A stretch of DNA of 64,000 nt from Elmis aenea (GCA_947652605.1 CANTFG010000231.1:62001-126000); one strand, 5' to 3'; positions 56,801 through 64,000 are shown, counted from the stretch's first letter. Made by a program: numbers and translations. The notes: a model not told the origin generated them from the sequence alone.

Positions 56801-59800
56801 ATAAACTCCATAACATGCTGAAAATGGAACCAAATGTAACGGCCGTTTTCGAAAAACAATTCAAAATTTTCAAAATTTTTAATTTTTTGAATAATTTTGT
56901 AAATTAAATTTCAAAATAGTTGAGACAAACGGCATTATACTAAGAAAAACAAACTTTATAACATGCTAAAATTTGAACAAAATGTAACAAGCTGTTTTCG
57001 AAAAAAAAATTTCAAAACTTTTAATTTTTTGAATAATTTTGTAAATTAAATTTGAAAATAGTTGAGACAAACGGCATTATACTAAGAAAAACAAACTCTA
57101 TAACATGCTAAAATTTGAACAAAATATAACAAGCCGTTTTCGAAAAAAAATTTAAAATTTTCAAAATTTTTAATTTTTTGAATAATTTTGTAAATTAAAT
57201 TTCAAAATAGTTGAGACAAACGGTATTATACTAAGAAAAACAAACTCTATAACATGCTAAAATTTGAACAAAATGTAACAAGCCGTTTTCAAAAAAAATT
57301 TCAAAATTTTTAATTTTTTGAATAATTTTGTAAATTAAATTTCAAAATGGTTGAGACAAACGGCATTATACTTAAAAAAATAAACTCTATAACATGCTAA
57401 AAATGGAACAAAATGTAACGAGCCGTTTTCGAAAAAAAATTCAAAATTTTCAAAATTTTTAATTTTTTGAATAATTTTGTAAATTAAATTTCAAAATAGT
57501 TGAGACAAACGGCATTATACTAAGAAAAACAAACTCTATAACATGCTAAAATTTGAACAAAATGTAACAAGCCGTTTTCGAAAAAAAATTTCAAAATTTT
57601 TAATTTTTTGAATAATTTTGTAAATTAAATTTCAAAATAGTTGAGACAAACGGCATTATACTTAAAAAAATAAACTCTATAACATGCTAAAAATGGAACA
57701 AAATGTAACGAGCCGTTTTCGAAAAAAAATTCAAAATTTTCAAAATTTTTAATTTTTTGAATAATTTTGTAAATTAAATTTCAAAATAGTTGAGACAAAC
57801 GGCATTATACTAAGAAAAACAAACTCTATAACATGCTAAAATCTGAACAAAATGTAACAAGCCGTTTTCGAAAAAAAATTTCAAAATTTTTAATTTTTTG
57901 AATAATTTTGTAAATTAAATTTCAAAATAGTTGAGACAAACGGCATTATACTAAGAAAAATAAACTCTATAACATGCTAAAAGTTGAACAAAATGTAACA
58001 AGCCGTTTTCAAAAAAAATTTCAAAATTTTTAATTTTTTAAATAATTTTGTAAATTAAATTTTAAAATAGTTGAGACAAACAACAATATACTTAGAAAAA
58101 CAAACTCTATAACATGCTAAAAATGGAACCAAATGTAACGAGCCGTTTTCGAAAAAAATTTTCAAAATTTTTAATTTTTTGAATAATTTTGTAAATTAAA
58201 TTTCAAATTAGTTGAGACAAACGGCATTATACTTAGAAAAATAAACTCCATAACATGCTGAAAATGGAACCAAATGTAACGAGCCGTTTTCGAAAAACAA
58301 TTCAAAATTTTCAAAATTTTTAATTTTTTGAATAATTTTGTAAATTAAATTTCAAAATAGTTGAGACAAACGGCATTATACTAAGAAAAACAAACTCTAT
58401 AACATGCTAAAATTTGAACAAAATATAACAAGCCGTTTTCGAAAAAAAATTTAAAATTTTCAAAATTTTTAATTTTTTGAATAATTTTGTAAATTAAATT
58501 TCAAAATTGTTGAGACAAACAACAATATACTTAGAAAAACAAACTCTATAACATGCTAAAAATGGAACAAAATGTAACGAGCCGTTATCGAAAAAAATTT
58601 TCAAAATTTTTAATTTTTTGAATAATTTTGTAAATTAAATTTCAAATTAGTTGAGACAAACGGCATTATACTTAGAAAAATAAACTCCATAACATGCTGA
58701 AATTGGAACCAAATGTAACGAGCCGTTTTCGAAAAACAATTCAAAATTTTCAAAATTTTTAATTTTTTGAATAATTTTGTAAATTAAATTTCAAATTAGT
58801 TGAGACAAACGGCATTATACTTAGAAAAATAAACTCCATAACATGCTGAAAATGGAACCAAATGTAACGAGCCGTTTTCGAAAAACAATTCAAAATTTTC
58901 AAAATTTTTAATTTTTTGAATAATTTTGTAAATTAAATTTCAAAATAGTTGAGACAAACGGCATTATACTAAGAAAAACAAACTCTATAACATGCTAAAA
59001 TTTGAACAAAATGTAACAAGCCGTTTTCGAAAAAAAATTTCAAAATTTTTAATTTTTTGAATAATTTTGTAAATTAAATTTCAAAATAGTTGAGACAAAC
59101 GGCATTATACTAAGAAAAACAAACTCTATAACATGCTAAAATTTGAACAAAATATAACAAGCCGTTTTCGAAAAAAAATTTAAAATTTTCAAAATTTTTA
59201 ATTTTTTGAATAATTTTGTAAATTAAATTTCAAAATTGTTGAGACAAACAACAATATACTTAGAAAAACAAACTCTATAACATGCTAAAAATGGAACAAA
59301 ATGTAACGAGCCGTTTTCGAAAAAAAATTTCAAAATTTTTAATTTTTTGAATAATTTTGTAAATTAAATTTCAAATTAGTTGAGACAAACGGCATTATAC
59401 TTAGAAAAATAAACTCCATAACATGCTGAAATTGGAACCAAATGTAACGAGCCGTTTTCGAAAAACAATTCAAAATTTTCAAAATTTTTAATTTTTTGAA
59501 TAATTTTGTAAATTAAATTTCAAAATAGTTGAGACAAACGGCATTATACTAAGAAAAACAAACTCTATAACATGCTAAAATTTGAACAAAATGTAACAAG
59601 CCGTTTTCGAAAAAAAATTTCAAAATTTTTAATTTTTTGAATAATTTTGTAAATTAAATTTCAAAATAGTTGAGACAAACGGAATTATACTAAAAAAAAC
59701 AAACTCTATAACATGCTAAAAATGGAACAAAATGTAACAAGCCGTTTTCGAAAAAAAATTCAAAATTTTCAAAATTTTTAATTTTTTGAATAATTTTGTA

Positions 59801-60150
59801 AATTAAATTTCAAAATAGTTGAGACAAACGGCATTATACTAAGAAAAACAAACTCTATAACATGCTAAAAATAGAACAAAATGTAACAAGCCGTTTTCGA
59901 AAAAAAATTTCAAAATTTTTAATTTTTTACATAATTTTGTAAATTAAATTTCAAAATAGTTGAGACAAACAACAATATACTTAGAAAAACAAACTCTATA
60001 ACATGCTAGAAATGGAACAAAATGTAACGAGCCGTTTTCGAAAAAAATTTTCAAAATTTTTAATTTTTTGAATAATTTTGTAAATTAAATTTCAAATTAG
60101 TTGAGACAAACGGCATTATACTAAGAAAAACAAACTCTATAACATGCTAA
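53828..60150. repeat. Distal satellite A, X-type remnant up to the array edge
   Basis: Past the 5068-bp pair, X-type markers continue (aagctgttttcg near 54381 and 56990; atggttgagac near 54740, 55468 and 57347), followed by a run of the variant ctccataacatgctgaaa with ggaaccaaatg (about 58246, 58687, 58836 and 59413). Small lesions appear here: gtaacggccgtt near 56840 (two bases lost) and gccgttatcg near 58582. The spacing of blocks looks less regular than in the interior. Confidence 0.55.
54401..55856. repeat. Two tandem 728-bp units (distal part of satellite A)
   Basis: The mark tttcaaaac lies at 54402 and 55130 (step 728), and the second unit is entered through attcaaaaatttc as elsewhere. 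Only two units are present here, so unit number varies between neighbouring higher-order copies. Confidence 0.78.
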
Positions 60151-60160
60151 CGATCGCGTA
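60121..60160. other. Satellite A / island junction
   Basis: The last satellite A monomer stops after aactctataacatgctaa at 60150 and continues directly into cgatcgcgtatccctcggg. The monomer is cut in its complex part, about one quarter of the way past the landmark. No poly-A tail or target duplication is visible at this edge. Confidence 0.9.
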
Positions 60161-60193
60161 TCCCTCGGGCCGATCACGACGGTTCGGCGGTAG
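60149..60193. repeat. 45-bp direct repeat, left copy
   Basis: Begins aacgatcgcgtatccctcgg and ends cggcggtag. Matches 61503-61547 at an offset of 1354 with two mismatches (g/a at 60182 and g/c near 60188). It lies exactly at the satellite A edge. Confidence 0.92.
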
Positions 60194-60243
60194 ATGCAGA
60201 CACATGAACACCTCACCGCGGCGACCCGGCGAAAAATTCGTTC

Positions 60244-60259
60244 GTCGTCCGCGGACGAC
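60244..60259. repeat. 16-bp perfect palindrome
   Basis: gtcgtccgcggacgac is its own reverse complement, centred on CCGCGG. A second CCGCGG palindrome follows 46 bp on, centre to centre. Confidence 0.9.
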
Positions 60260-60291
60260 TGAGCGCATGTTAGGCCGTAAAGTTGTCTATA

Positions 60292-60303
60292 GTACCGCGG
60301 TAC
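60292..60303. repeat. 12-bp perfect palindrome
   Basis: gtaccgcggtac is its own reverse complement and is also centred on CCGCGG. A shorter one, cccgcggg, is at 60473-60480. Confidence 0.9.
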
Positions 60304-60529
60304 CTGGAGCGACCGTCTCCGTTTCGATTACGGATTTTTCCCGCGTCACAGCGGAATAAGTGCGTGTTTCGAATATTGCGAGGCGACGAAAATTCCCGAT
60401 CGTTCGGCGGAGTCCAGTCTCTTCTTGGCGTATCCGAAAGCATACGACAATTTTTGTTAACACCACAACGTGCCCGCGGGTGTCCGCCAAGTTTCGACTT
60501 GACGGCCCCCAAAATGCGGGCTACATCAT

Positions 60530-60697
60530 CCGAATATTAGGCACTGTGCGTTGCTCTAAAAACAACCTTAGGGTTAATCAGCCTTCGGGCTTCAGTTTCA
60601 GCCTCCGGGCTTGACAACCACTACTTTCATATACCACAGGAGCTTGCTCCAGCATAAGGTAGCCAATTGCTTCGTCATATAATTAGTGACGCCAATA
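60530..60697. repeat. Hairpin module, copy A
   Basis: Module starting ccgaatattaggcactgtg, with two 12-base hairpins (60580-60591 agccttcgggct; 60600-60611 agcctccgggct) 20 bp apart. It continues with cactactttcatataccaca, the inverted repeat ggagcttgctcc, and taattagtgacgccaata. Its first 112 bp match 60962-61073 at an offset of 432 with two differences seen. A diverged copy is at 60816-60935. Confidence 0.85.
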
Positions 60698-60815
60698 CTA
60701 CTGACTTACGTTCTGGCAGGGTGTGGAACTCGGTAGTGCAGTTTCCACGCTGCATCTGTTGAGACACAGCCCTTAGCTCGGGGATTCGTCTTGTCGCGAG
60801 GCGAGACCCCGATAC
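60698..60815. other. Island spacer with inverted repeats
   Basis: No copy elsewhere in the window. It shows a 6-bp inverted repeat gtggaa (60723-60728) / ttccac (60743-60748), a 4-bp pair ctgt / acag (60756-60769), and cgggg (60779-60783) with ccccg (60807-60811). Together these could fold, but they do not fit a tRNA, snRNA or other family I can name. Confidence 0.4.
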
Positions 60816-60935
60816 CTTAAGTAACCTCCGGGTTAACAGCCTTCGGGCATAAATTTCAGCCTTCGGGCTTGATATACCTTTACATACCACAGGAGTTCAG
60901 CTCCTATACACTCCGTCGCTTTAGTGACGCCAATA
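60816..60935. repeat. Hairpin module, copy B (diverged)
   Basis: Contains gccttcgggc (60839-60848) and agccttcgggct (60858-60869), 20 bp apart, then gatatacctttacatacca and caggagttcagctcc, and ends tagtgacgccaata (60922-60935), as copy A does at 60684-60697. The short inverted repeat is kept (ggag/ctcc) although its middle differs. Confidence 0.78.
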
Positions 60936-60961
60936 TATAATACCTGCGGGTAATTTATTGA

Positions 60962-61073
60962 CCGAGTATTAGGCACTGTGCGCTGCTCTAAAAACAACCT
61001 TAGGGTTAATCAGCCTTCGGGCTTCAGTTTCAGCCTCCGGGCTTGACAACCACTACTTTCATATACCACAGGA
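60962..61073. repeat. Hairpin module, copy C (truncated)
   Basis: Nearly identical to the first 112 bp of copy A (offset 432); the differences seen are g for a in ccgagtatt and c for t in gcgctgctc. Hairpins fall at 61012-61023 and 61032-61043. It stops after ataccacagga, where the 36-bp minisatellite begins. Confidence 0.9.
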
Positions 61074-61440
61074 CGGTCAAAGGTACAAGCACATTCTCGG
61101 TCGCAATGACGGGCAAAAATACTAACACATTCTCCGTTGCAATGACGGTCGAGTGCAGACACAAGAATCTCCGTTGCAATAACGTTAAAAATGCAGACCA
61201 ATTCTCCGTTGCAATGACGGTCAAAGGTACAGGCACATTCTCCGTTGCTATGGCGGTCGAATGCAGACACAAGAATCTCCGTTGCAATACCGGTAAACGT
61301 GCAGGCCAATTCTCCGTTGCATTGACGGTCAAATCTACAGCCACATTCTCCGTTGCTATGACGGGCAAAATTAGACACATTCTCCGTTGCAATGACGGTC
61401 GAGTGCAAGCACATGAATCTTTGTTGCAATGACGGTAAAA
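61074..61440. repeat. 36-bp minisatellite around CCGTTGCAATGACGG
   Basis: Ten copies of a 34-37-bp unit. The ctccgttgc mark (or variant) is at 61095, 61132, 61169, 61204, 61240, 61277, 61312, 61348, 61382 and 61419. The core ccgttgcaatgacgg has inverted ends (ccgt/acgg) around the palindrome ttgcaa. The spacer alternates between gtgcagacacaagaat-like and ggtacaggcacatt-like forms, suggesting an older two- or three-unit repeat. Long open frames here, including one of 254 codons on the minus strand (61010-61774), only read the repeat period. Confidence 0.93.
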
Positions 61441-61502
61441 GTACGGAAGTCGCTCGGGCTTCATCATCCGAATAAATGTTTTTGCGGTTCGCAGTCGGAT
61501 CC
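61441..61502. other. Island link segment
   Basis: Short stretch that repeats tcatcatccgaata (61461-61474), found also near 60523-60536, and leads through gcagtcggatcc into the right copy of the 45-bp direct repeat. The order of these two shared pieces is reversed relative to the left part of the island. Confidence 0.6.
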
Positions 61503-61547
61503 AACGATCGCGTATCCCTCGGGCCGATCACGACGATTCGCCGGTAG
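61503..61547. repeat. 45-bp direct repeat, right copy
   Basis: Partner of 60149-60193, 43 of 45 positions alike. It is embedded in the island rather than at its right end: a duplicated minisatellite piece follows at once (gggcaagaatactaac). Confidence 0.92.
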
Positions 61548-61633
61548 GGCAAGAATACTAACACATTCTCCGTTGCAATGACGGTCGAGTGCAGACACAA
61601 GAATCTCCGTTGCAATAACGTTAAAAATGCAGA
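61547..61633. repeat. Second minisatellite block (duplicated piece)
   Basis: Copy of 61111-61197 at an offset of 436: gggcaagaatactaacacat, two ctccgttgc marks at 61568 and 61605, ending ttaaaaatgcaga. One base difference was noticed (gggcaagaa against gggcaaaaa). It shows that part of the minisatellite moved to a second site next to the 45-bp repeat. Confidence 0.9.
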
Positions 61634-61644
61634 ATGTGCCTGTA

Positions 61645-61700
61645 CCGAGGGTCCGAGGGTCCGAGGGTCCGAGGGTCCGAGAATCAGAGGGTCCGAGGGT
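61645..61700. repeat. 8-bp minisatellite (CCGAGGGT)n
   Basis: Seven 8-bp steps; the fifth and sixth are altered (ccgagaat, cagagggt). The last copy runs straight into the first satellite B monomer, sharing the final ggta. Confidence 0.92.
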
Positions 61701-61859
61701 AGTTTTAAGAAAATCGATTTTTTTGTCGAAAAAAGTGCAAAGACTATAGACTTTGTACTTTTCCCATTTTTCACGAAAAATTAAAAATCGTATTTAGGGG
61801 CTAATAATCCTTAATTCGCTCATAACTAACGTGTATAAGAAGTTTGAAGCCATTTGCTG
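61700..61859. repeat. Edge monomer of satellite B
   Basis: First monomer of the array and one of its variant ones: actatagactttgtac replaces actatagcctttgtac, and ttttcacgaaaa breaks the ttttcgcgaaaa palindrome. Monomer 11 (63304-63463) also has ttttcacgaaaa, and both are followed by a 158-bp monomer, which hints at a ten-monomer (about 1604-bp) higher-order step. Confidence 0.7.
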
Positions 61860-62177
61860 TAGTTTTAAGAAAATCGATTTTTTTGTCGAAAAAAGTGCAG
61901 ACTATAGCCTTTGTACTTTTCCCATTTTTCGCGAAAAATTAAAAATCGTATTTAGAGGCTAATAATCCTTAATTCGCTCATAACTAATGTGTATAAGAAG
62001 TTTGAAGCCATTTGCTGTAGTTTTAAGAAAATCGATTTTTTTGTCGAAAAAAGTGCAAAGACTATAGCCTTTGTACTTTTCCCATTTTTCGCGAAAAATT
62101 AAAAATCGTATTTAGGGGCTAATAATCCTTAACTTGCTCGTAACTAACGTGTATAAGAAGTTTGAAGCCATTTGCTG

Positions 62178-62337
62178 TAGTTTTAAGAAAATAAATTTTT
62201 TTGTCGAAAAAAGTGCAAAGACTATAGCCTTTGTACTTTTCCCATTTTTCGCGAAAAATTAAAAATCGTATTTAGGGGCTAATAATCCTTAATTCGCTCA
62301 TAACTAATGTGTATAAGAAGTTTGAAGCCATTTGCTG
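62178..62337. repeat. Satellite B monomer lacking the ATCGAT palindrome
   Basis: Reads aagaaaataaattttttt (near 62185) where the other complete monomers read aagaaaatcgattttttt. The rest of the unit is ordinary. Confidence 0.85.
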
Positions 62338-64000
62338 TAGTTTTAAGAAAATCGATTTTTTTGTCGAAAAAAGTGCAAAGACTATATATAGCCTTTGTAC
62401 TTTTCCCATTTTTCGCGAAAAATTAAAAATCGTATTTAGGGGCTAATAATCCTTAACTTGCTCGTAACTAACGTGTTTAAGAAGTTTGAAGCCATTTGCT
62501 ATAGTTTTAAGAAAATCGATTTTTTTGTCGAAAAAAGTGCAAAGACTATATATAGCCTTTGTACTTTTCCCATTTTTCGCGAAAAATTAAAAATCGTATT
62601 TAGGGGCTAATAATCCTTAACTTGCTCGTAACTAACGTGTATAAGAAGTTTGAAGCCATTTGCTGTAGTTTTAAGAAAATCGATTTTTTTGTCGAAAAAA
62701 GTGCAAAGACTATAGCCTTTGTACTTTTCCCATTTTTCGCGAAAAATTAAAAATCGTATTTAGGGGCTAATAATCCTTAACTTGCTCGTAACTAACGTGT
62801 ATAAGAAGTTTGAAGCCATTTGCTGTAGTTTTAAGAAAATCGATTTTTTTGTCGAAAAAAGTGCAGACTATAGCCTTTGTACTTTTCCCATTTTTCGCGA
62901 AAAATTAAAAATCGTATTTAGGGGCTAATAATCCTTAATTCGCTCGTAACTAACGTGTATAAGAAGTTTGAAGCCATTTGCTGTAGTTTTAAGAAAATCG
63001 ATTTTTTTGTCGAAAAAAGTGCAAAGACTATAGCCTTTGTACTTTTCCCATTTTTCGCGAAAAATTAAAAATCGTATTTAGGGGCTAATAATCCTTAACT
63101 TGCTCGTAACTAACGTGTATAAGAAGTTTGAAGCCATTTGCTGTAGTTTTAAGAAAATCGATTTTTTTGTCGAAAAAAGTGCAAAGACTATAGCCTTTGT
63201 ACTTTTCCCATTTTTCGCGAAAAATTAAAAATCGTATTTAGGGGCTAATAATCCTTAACTTGCTCGTAACTAACGTGTTTAAGAAGTTTGAAGCCATTTG
63301 CTATAGTTTTAAGAAAATCGATTTTTTTGTCGAAAAAAGTGCAAAGACTATAGCCTTTGTACTTTTCCCATTTTTCACGAAAAATTAAAAATCGTATTTA
63401 GGGGCTAATAATCCTTAATTCGCTCATAACTAACGTGTATAAGAAGTTTGAAGCCATTTGCTGTAGTTTTAAGAAAATCGATTTTTTTGTCGAAAAAAGT
63501 GCAGACTATAGCCTTTGTACTTTTCCCATTTTTCGCGAAAAATTAAAAATCGTATTTAGGGGCTAATAATCCTTAATTCGCTCATAACTAATGTGTATAA
63601 GAAGTTTGAAGCCATTTGCTGTAGTTTTAAGAAAATCGATTTTTTTGTCGAAAAAAGTGCAAAGACTATAGCCTTTGTACTTTTCCCATTTTTCGCGAAA
63701 AATTAAAAATCGTATTTAGGGGCTAATAATCCTTAATTCGCTCATAACTAATGTGTATAAGAAGTTTGAAGCCATTTGCTGTAGTTTTAAGAAAATCGAT
63801 TTTTTTGTCGAAAAAAGTGCAAAGACTATATATAGCCTTTGTACTTTTCCCATTTTTCGCGAAAAATTAAAAATCGTATTTAGGGGCTAATAATCCTTAA
63901 TTCGCTCATAACTAATGTGTATAAGAAGTTTGAAGCCATTTGCTGTAGTTTTAAGAAAATCGATTTTTTTGTCGAAAAAAGTGCAAAGACTATATATAGC

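Larger units (their letters stand above)
1..60150. repeat. Satellite A array, 141/149-bp monomer
   Basis: Continuous head-to-tail satellite. The landmark gttgagacaaacggcattat recurs every 140-142 or 149-151 bp; the first ten landmarks (ggcattatac or variant) fall at 81, 221, 370, 511, 660, 801, 943, 1083, 1232 and 1373. Dividing 60150 by the mean spacing of about 143.5 gives roughly 420 monomers (an estimate, not a count). One monomer counted by hand has 30 G+C in 141 bases. Each unit has a fairly complex part (landmark, then aactctataacatgcta, then gtaacaagccgttttcga) and a pure A/T-tract part. All monomers have the same orientation. No transposon, gene or non-satellite stretch interrupts the array. 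Known satellites of this size often occupy centromeric or pericentromeric heterochromatin; that role is inferred here. The array begins before the window. Confidence 0.97.
60194..60529. other. Island segment without recognisable gene
   Basis: GC-rich stretch with no copy elsewhere in the window except its last bases: cgggct followed by catcatccgaata at 60517-60536 is seen again at 61455-61474. It contains CCGCGG-centred palindromes at 60244, 60292 and 60473. Overlapping open frames on both strands give no recognisable protein. Confidence 0.6.
60151..61699. other. GC-richer mosaic island between two satellites
   Basis: About 1.55 kb with base composition unlike either side (many CG dinucleotides, several CCGCGG sites). 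It is not simple single-copy DNA: most of it is internally repeated (a 45-bp direct repeat, hairpin modules, a 36-bp minisatellite, an 8-bp minisatellite). Open frames exist on both strands and overlap one another, as expected of stop-poor GC-rich or minisatellite sequence. I recognise no transposase, reverse transcriptase, rRNA or tRNA in it. It could be a decayed mobile element, a rearranged spacer, or a patch captured when the two satellites were joined. Confidence 0.75.
61700..64000. repeat. Satellite B array, 160-bp monomer
   Basis: Head-to-tail monomers starting tagttttaagaaaatcgat at 61700, 61860, 62018, 62178, 62338, 62502, 62666, 62826, 62984, 63144, 63304, 63464, 63622, 63782 and 63946. 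That gives 14 complete copies plus 55 bp of a fifteenth at the window edge. One consensus monomer has 50 G+C in 160. Lengths are 158, 160 or 164: the 158 class has gtgcagacta for gtgcaaagacta, and the 164 class has gactatatatagcc for gactatagcc. Each consensus unit has two 12-bp palindromes, aaaatcgatttt and ttttcgcgaaaa. There are no long open frames. It shares no clear homology with satellite A. Confidence 0.97.

Noticed and set aside
1..60150. CRISPR array
   Set aside because: The repeats are contiguous 141/149-bp monomers with no unique spacers; this is satellite DNA.
1..60150. CENP-B box in satellite A
   Set aside because: No monomer contains anything close to the 17-bp mammalian CENP-B box pattern. 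A centromere role is only inferred from repeat type.
60560..60575. Telomere repeat remnant (ccttagggtt)
   Set aside because: A single occurrence inside the hairpin module, recurring only because the module is duplicated. There is no tandem telomeric run anywhere in the window.
60144..60890. Several 67-85-codon open frames on both strands in the island
   Set aside because: They overlap heavily in different frames, as expected where stop codons are scarce in GC-rich DNA. No domain, start context or splice structure could be supported.
60640..60960. tRNA-like or tRNA-derived SINE promoter (A-box-like ctcggtagtgca, B-box-like gggattcgtc)
   Set aside because: The resemblance to box A and box B is weak, no cloverleaf can be drawn, and no poly-A or short-repeat tail follows.
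60149..61547. LTR retrotransposon bounded by the 45-bp direct repeats
   Set aside because: The repeats are too short for LTRs, there is no internal coding region, primer-binding site or target duplication, and the right copy is followed by more island sequence.
60151..61699. rRNA gene or spacer fragment
   Set aside because: GC content and hairpins suggested it, but I recognise no conserved 18S, 5.8S, 28S or 5S segment.
61010..61774. 254-codon minus-strand open frame, plus overlapping frames at 61030-61467 and 61043-61432
   Set aside because: All read through the 36-bp minisatellite, 8-bp minisatellite and hairpin module. Peptides simply repeat (ATENV-like units), frames are open on both strands at once, and none resembles a known protein.

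Overview
This window is almost entirely eukaryotic satellite DNA, and I find no protein-coding or RNA gene that I can support. It holds three regions: a very AT-rich satellite array (satellite A, 1-60150), a GC-richer mosaic island of about 1.55 kb (60151-61699), and the start of a second, unrelated satellite array (satellite B, 61700-64000, running off the right edge). The monomer sizes, the high copy number and the lack of any compact gene content point to pericentromeric or centromeric heterochromatin, or a satellite-rich accessory chromosome. The style is common in insects, but no sequence here fixes the taxon, so this is a low-confidence inference.

Satellite A has a monomer of about 141 or 149 bp (about 79% A+T in one monomer counted by hand), all head to tail in one orientation. 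Dividing array length by mean spacing gives roughly 420 copies. Monomer variants are not random. They recur in fixed order, so the array is built from nested higher-order repeats: local blocks of 728, about 1002-1004, about 2444 and about 2593 bp; long tandem blocks of 4178 and 5068 bp; and a still longer cycle in which three kinds of block (called here Y, Z and X) follow each other, with X beginning near 8.9, 29.1 and 43.7 kb. Two of the long tandem pairs look nearly identical by eye, which implies very recent unequal exchange or an assembly artefact.

The island interrupts a satellite A monomer at 60150. It is a patchwork of internally repeated pieces: a 45-bp direct repeat at 60149 and 61503, three copies of a module carrying short hairpins with a CTTCGG loop, a 36-bp minisatellite around the core CCGTTGCAATGACGG, and an 8-bp minisatellite that abuts satellite B. 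Open reading frames in it overlap on both strands and follow the minisatellite period, so I treat them as spurious.

Satellite B has a 160-bp monomer (about 31% G+C) with 14 complete copies and a partial one. Length classes of 158, 160 and 164 bp come from two small indels. Each consensus monomer carries two 12-bp perfect palindromes. The two satellites share no obvious sequence beyond A/T tracts and short CG-centred palindromes.
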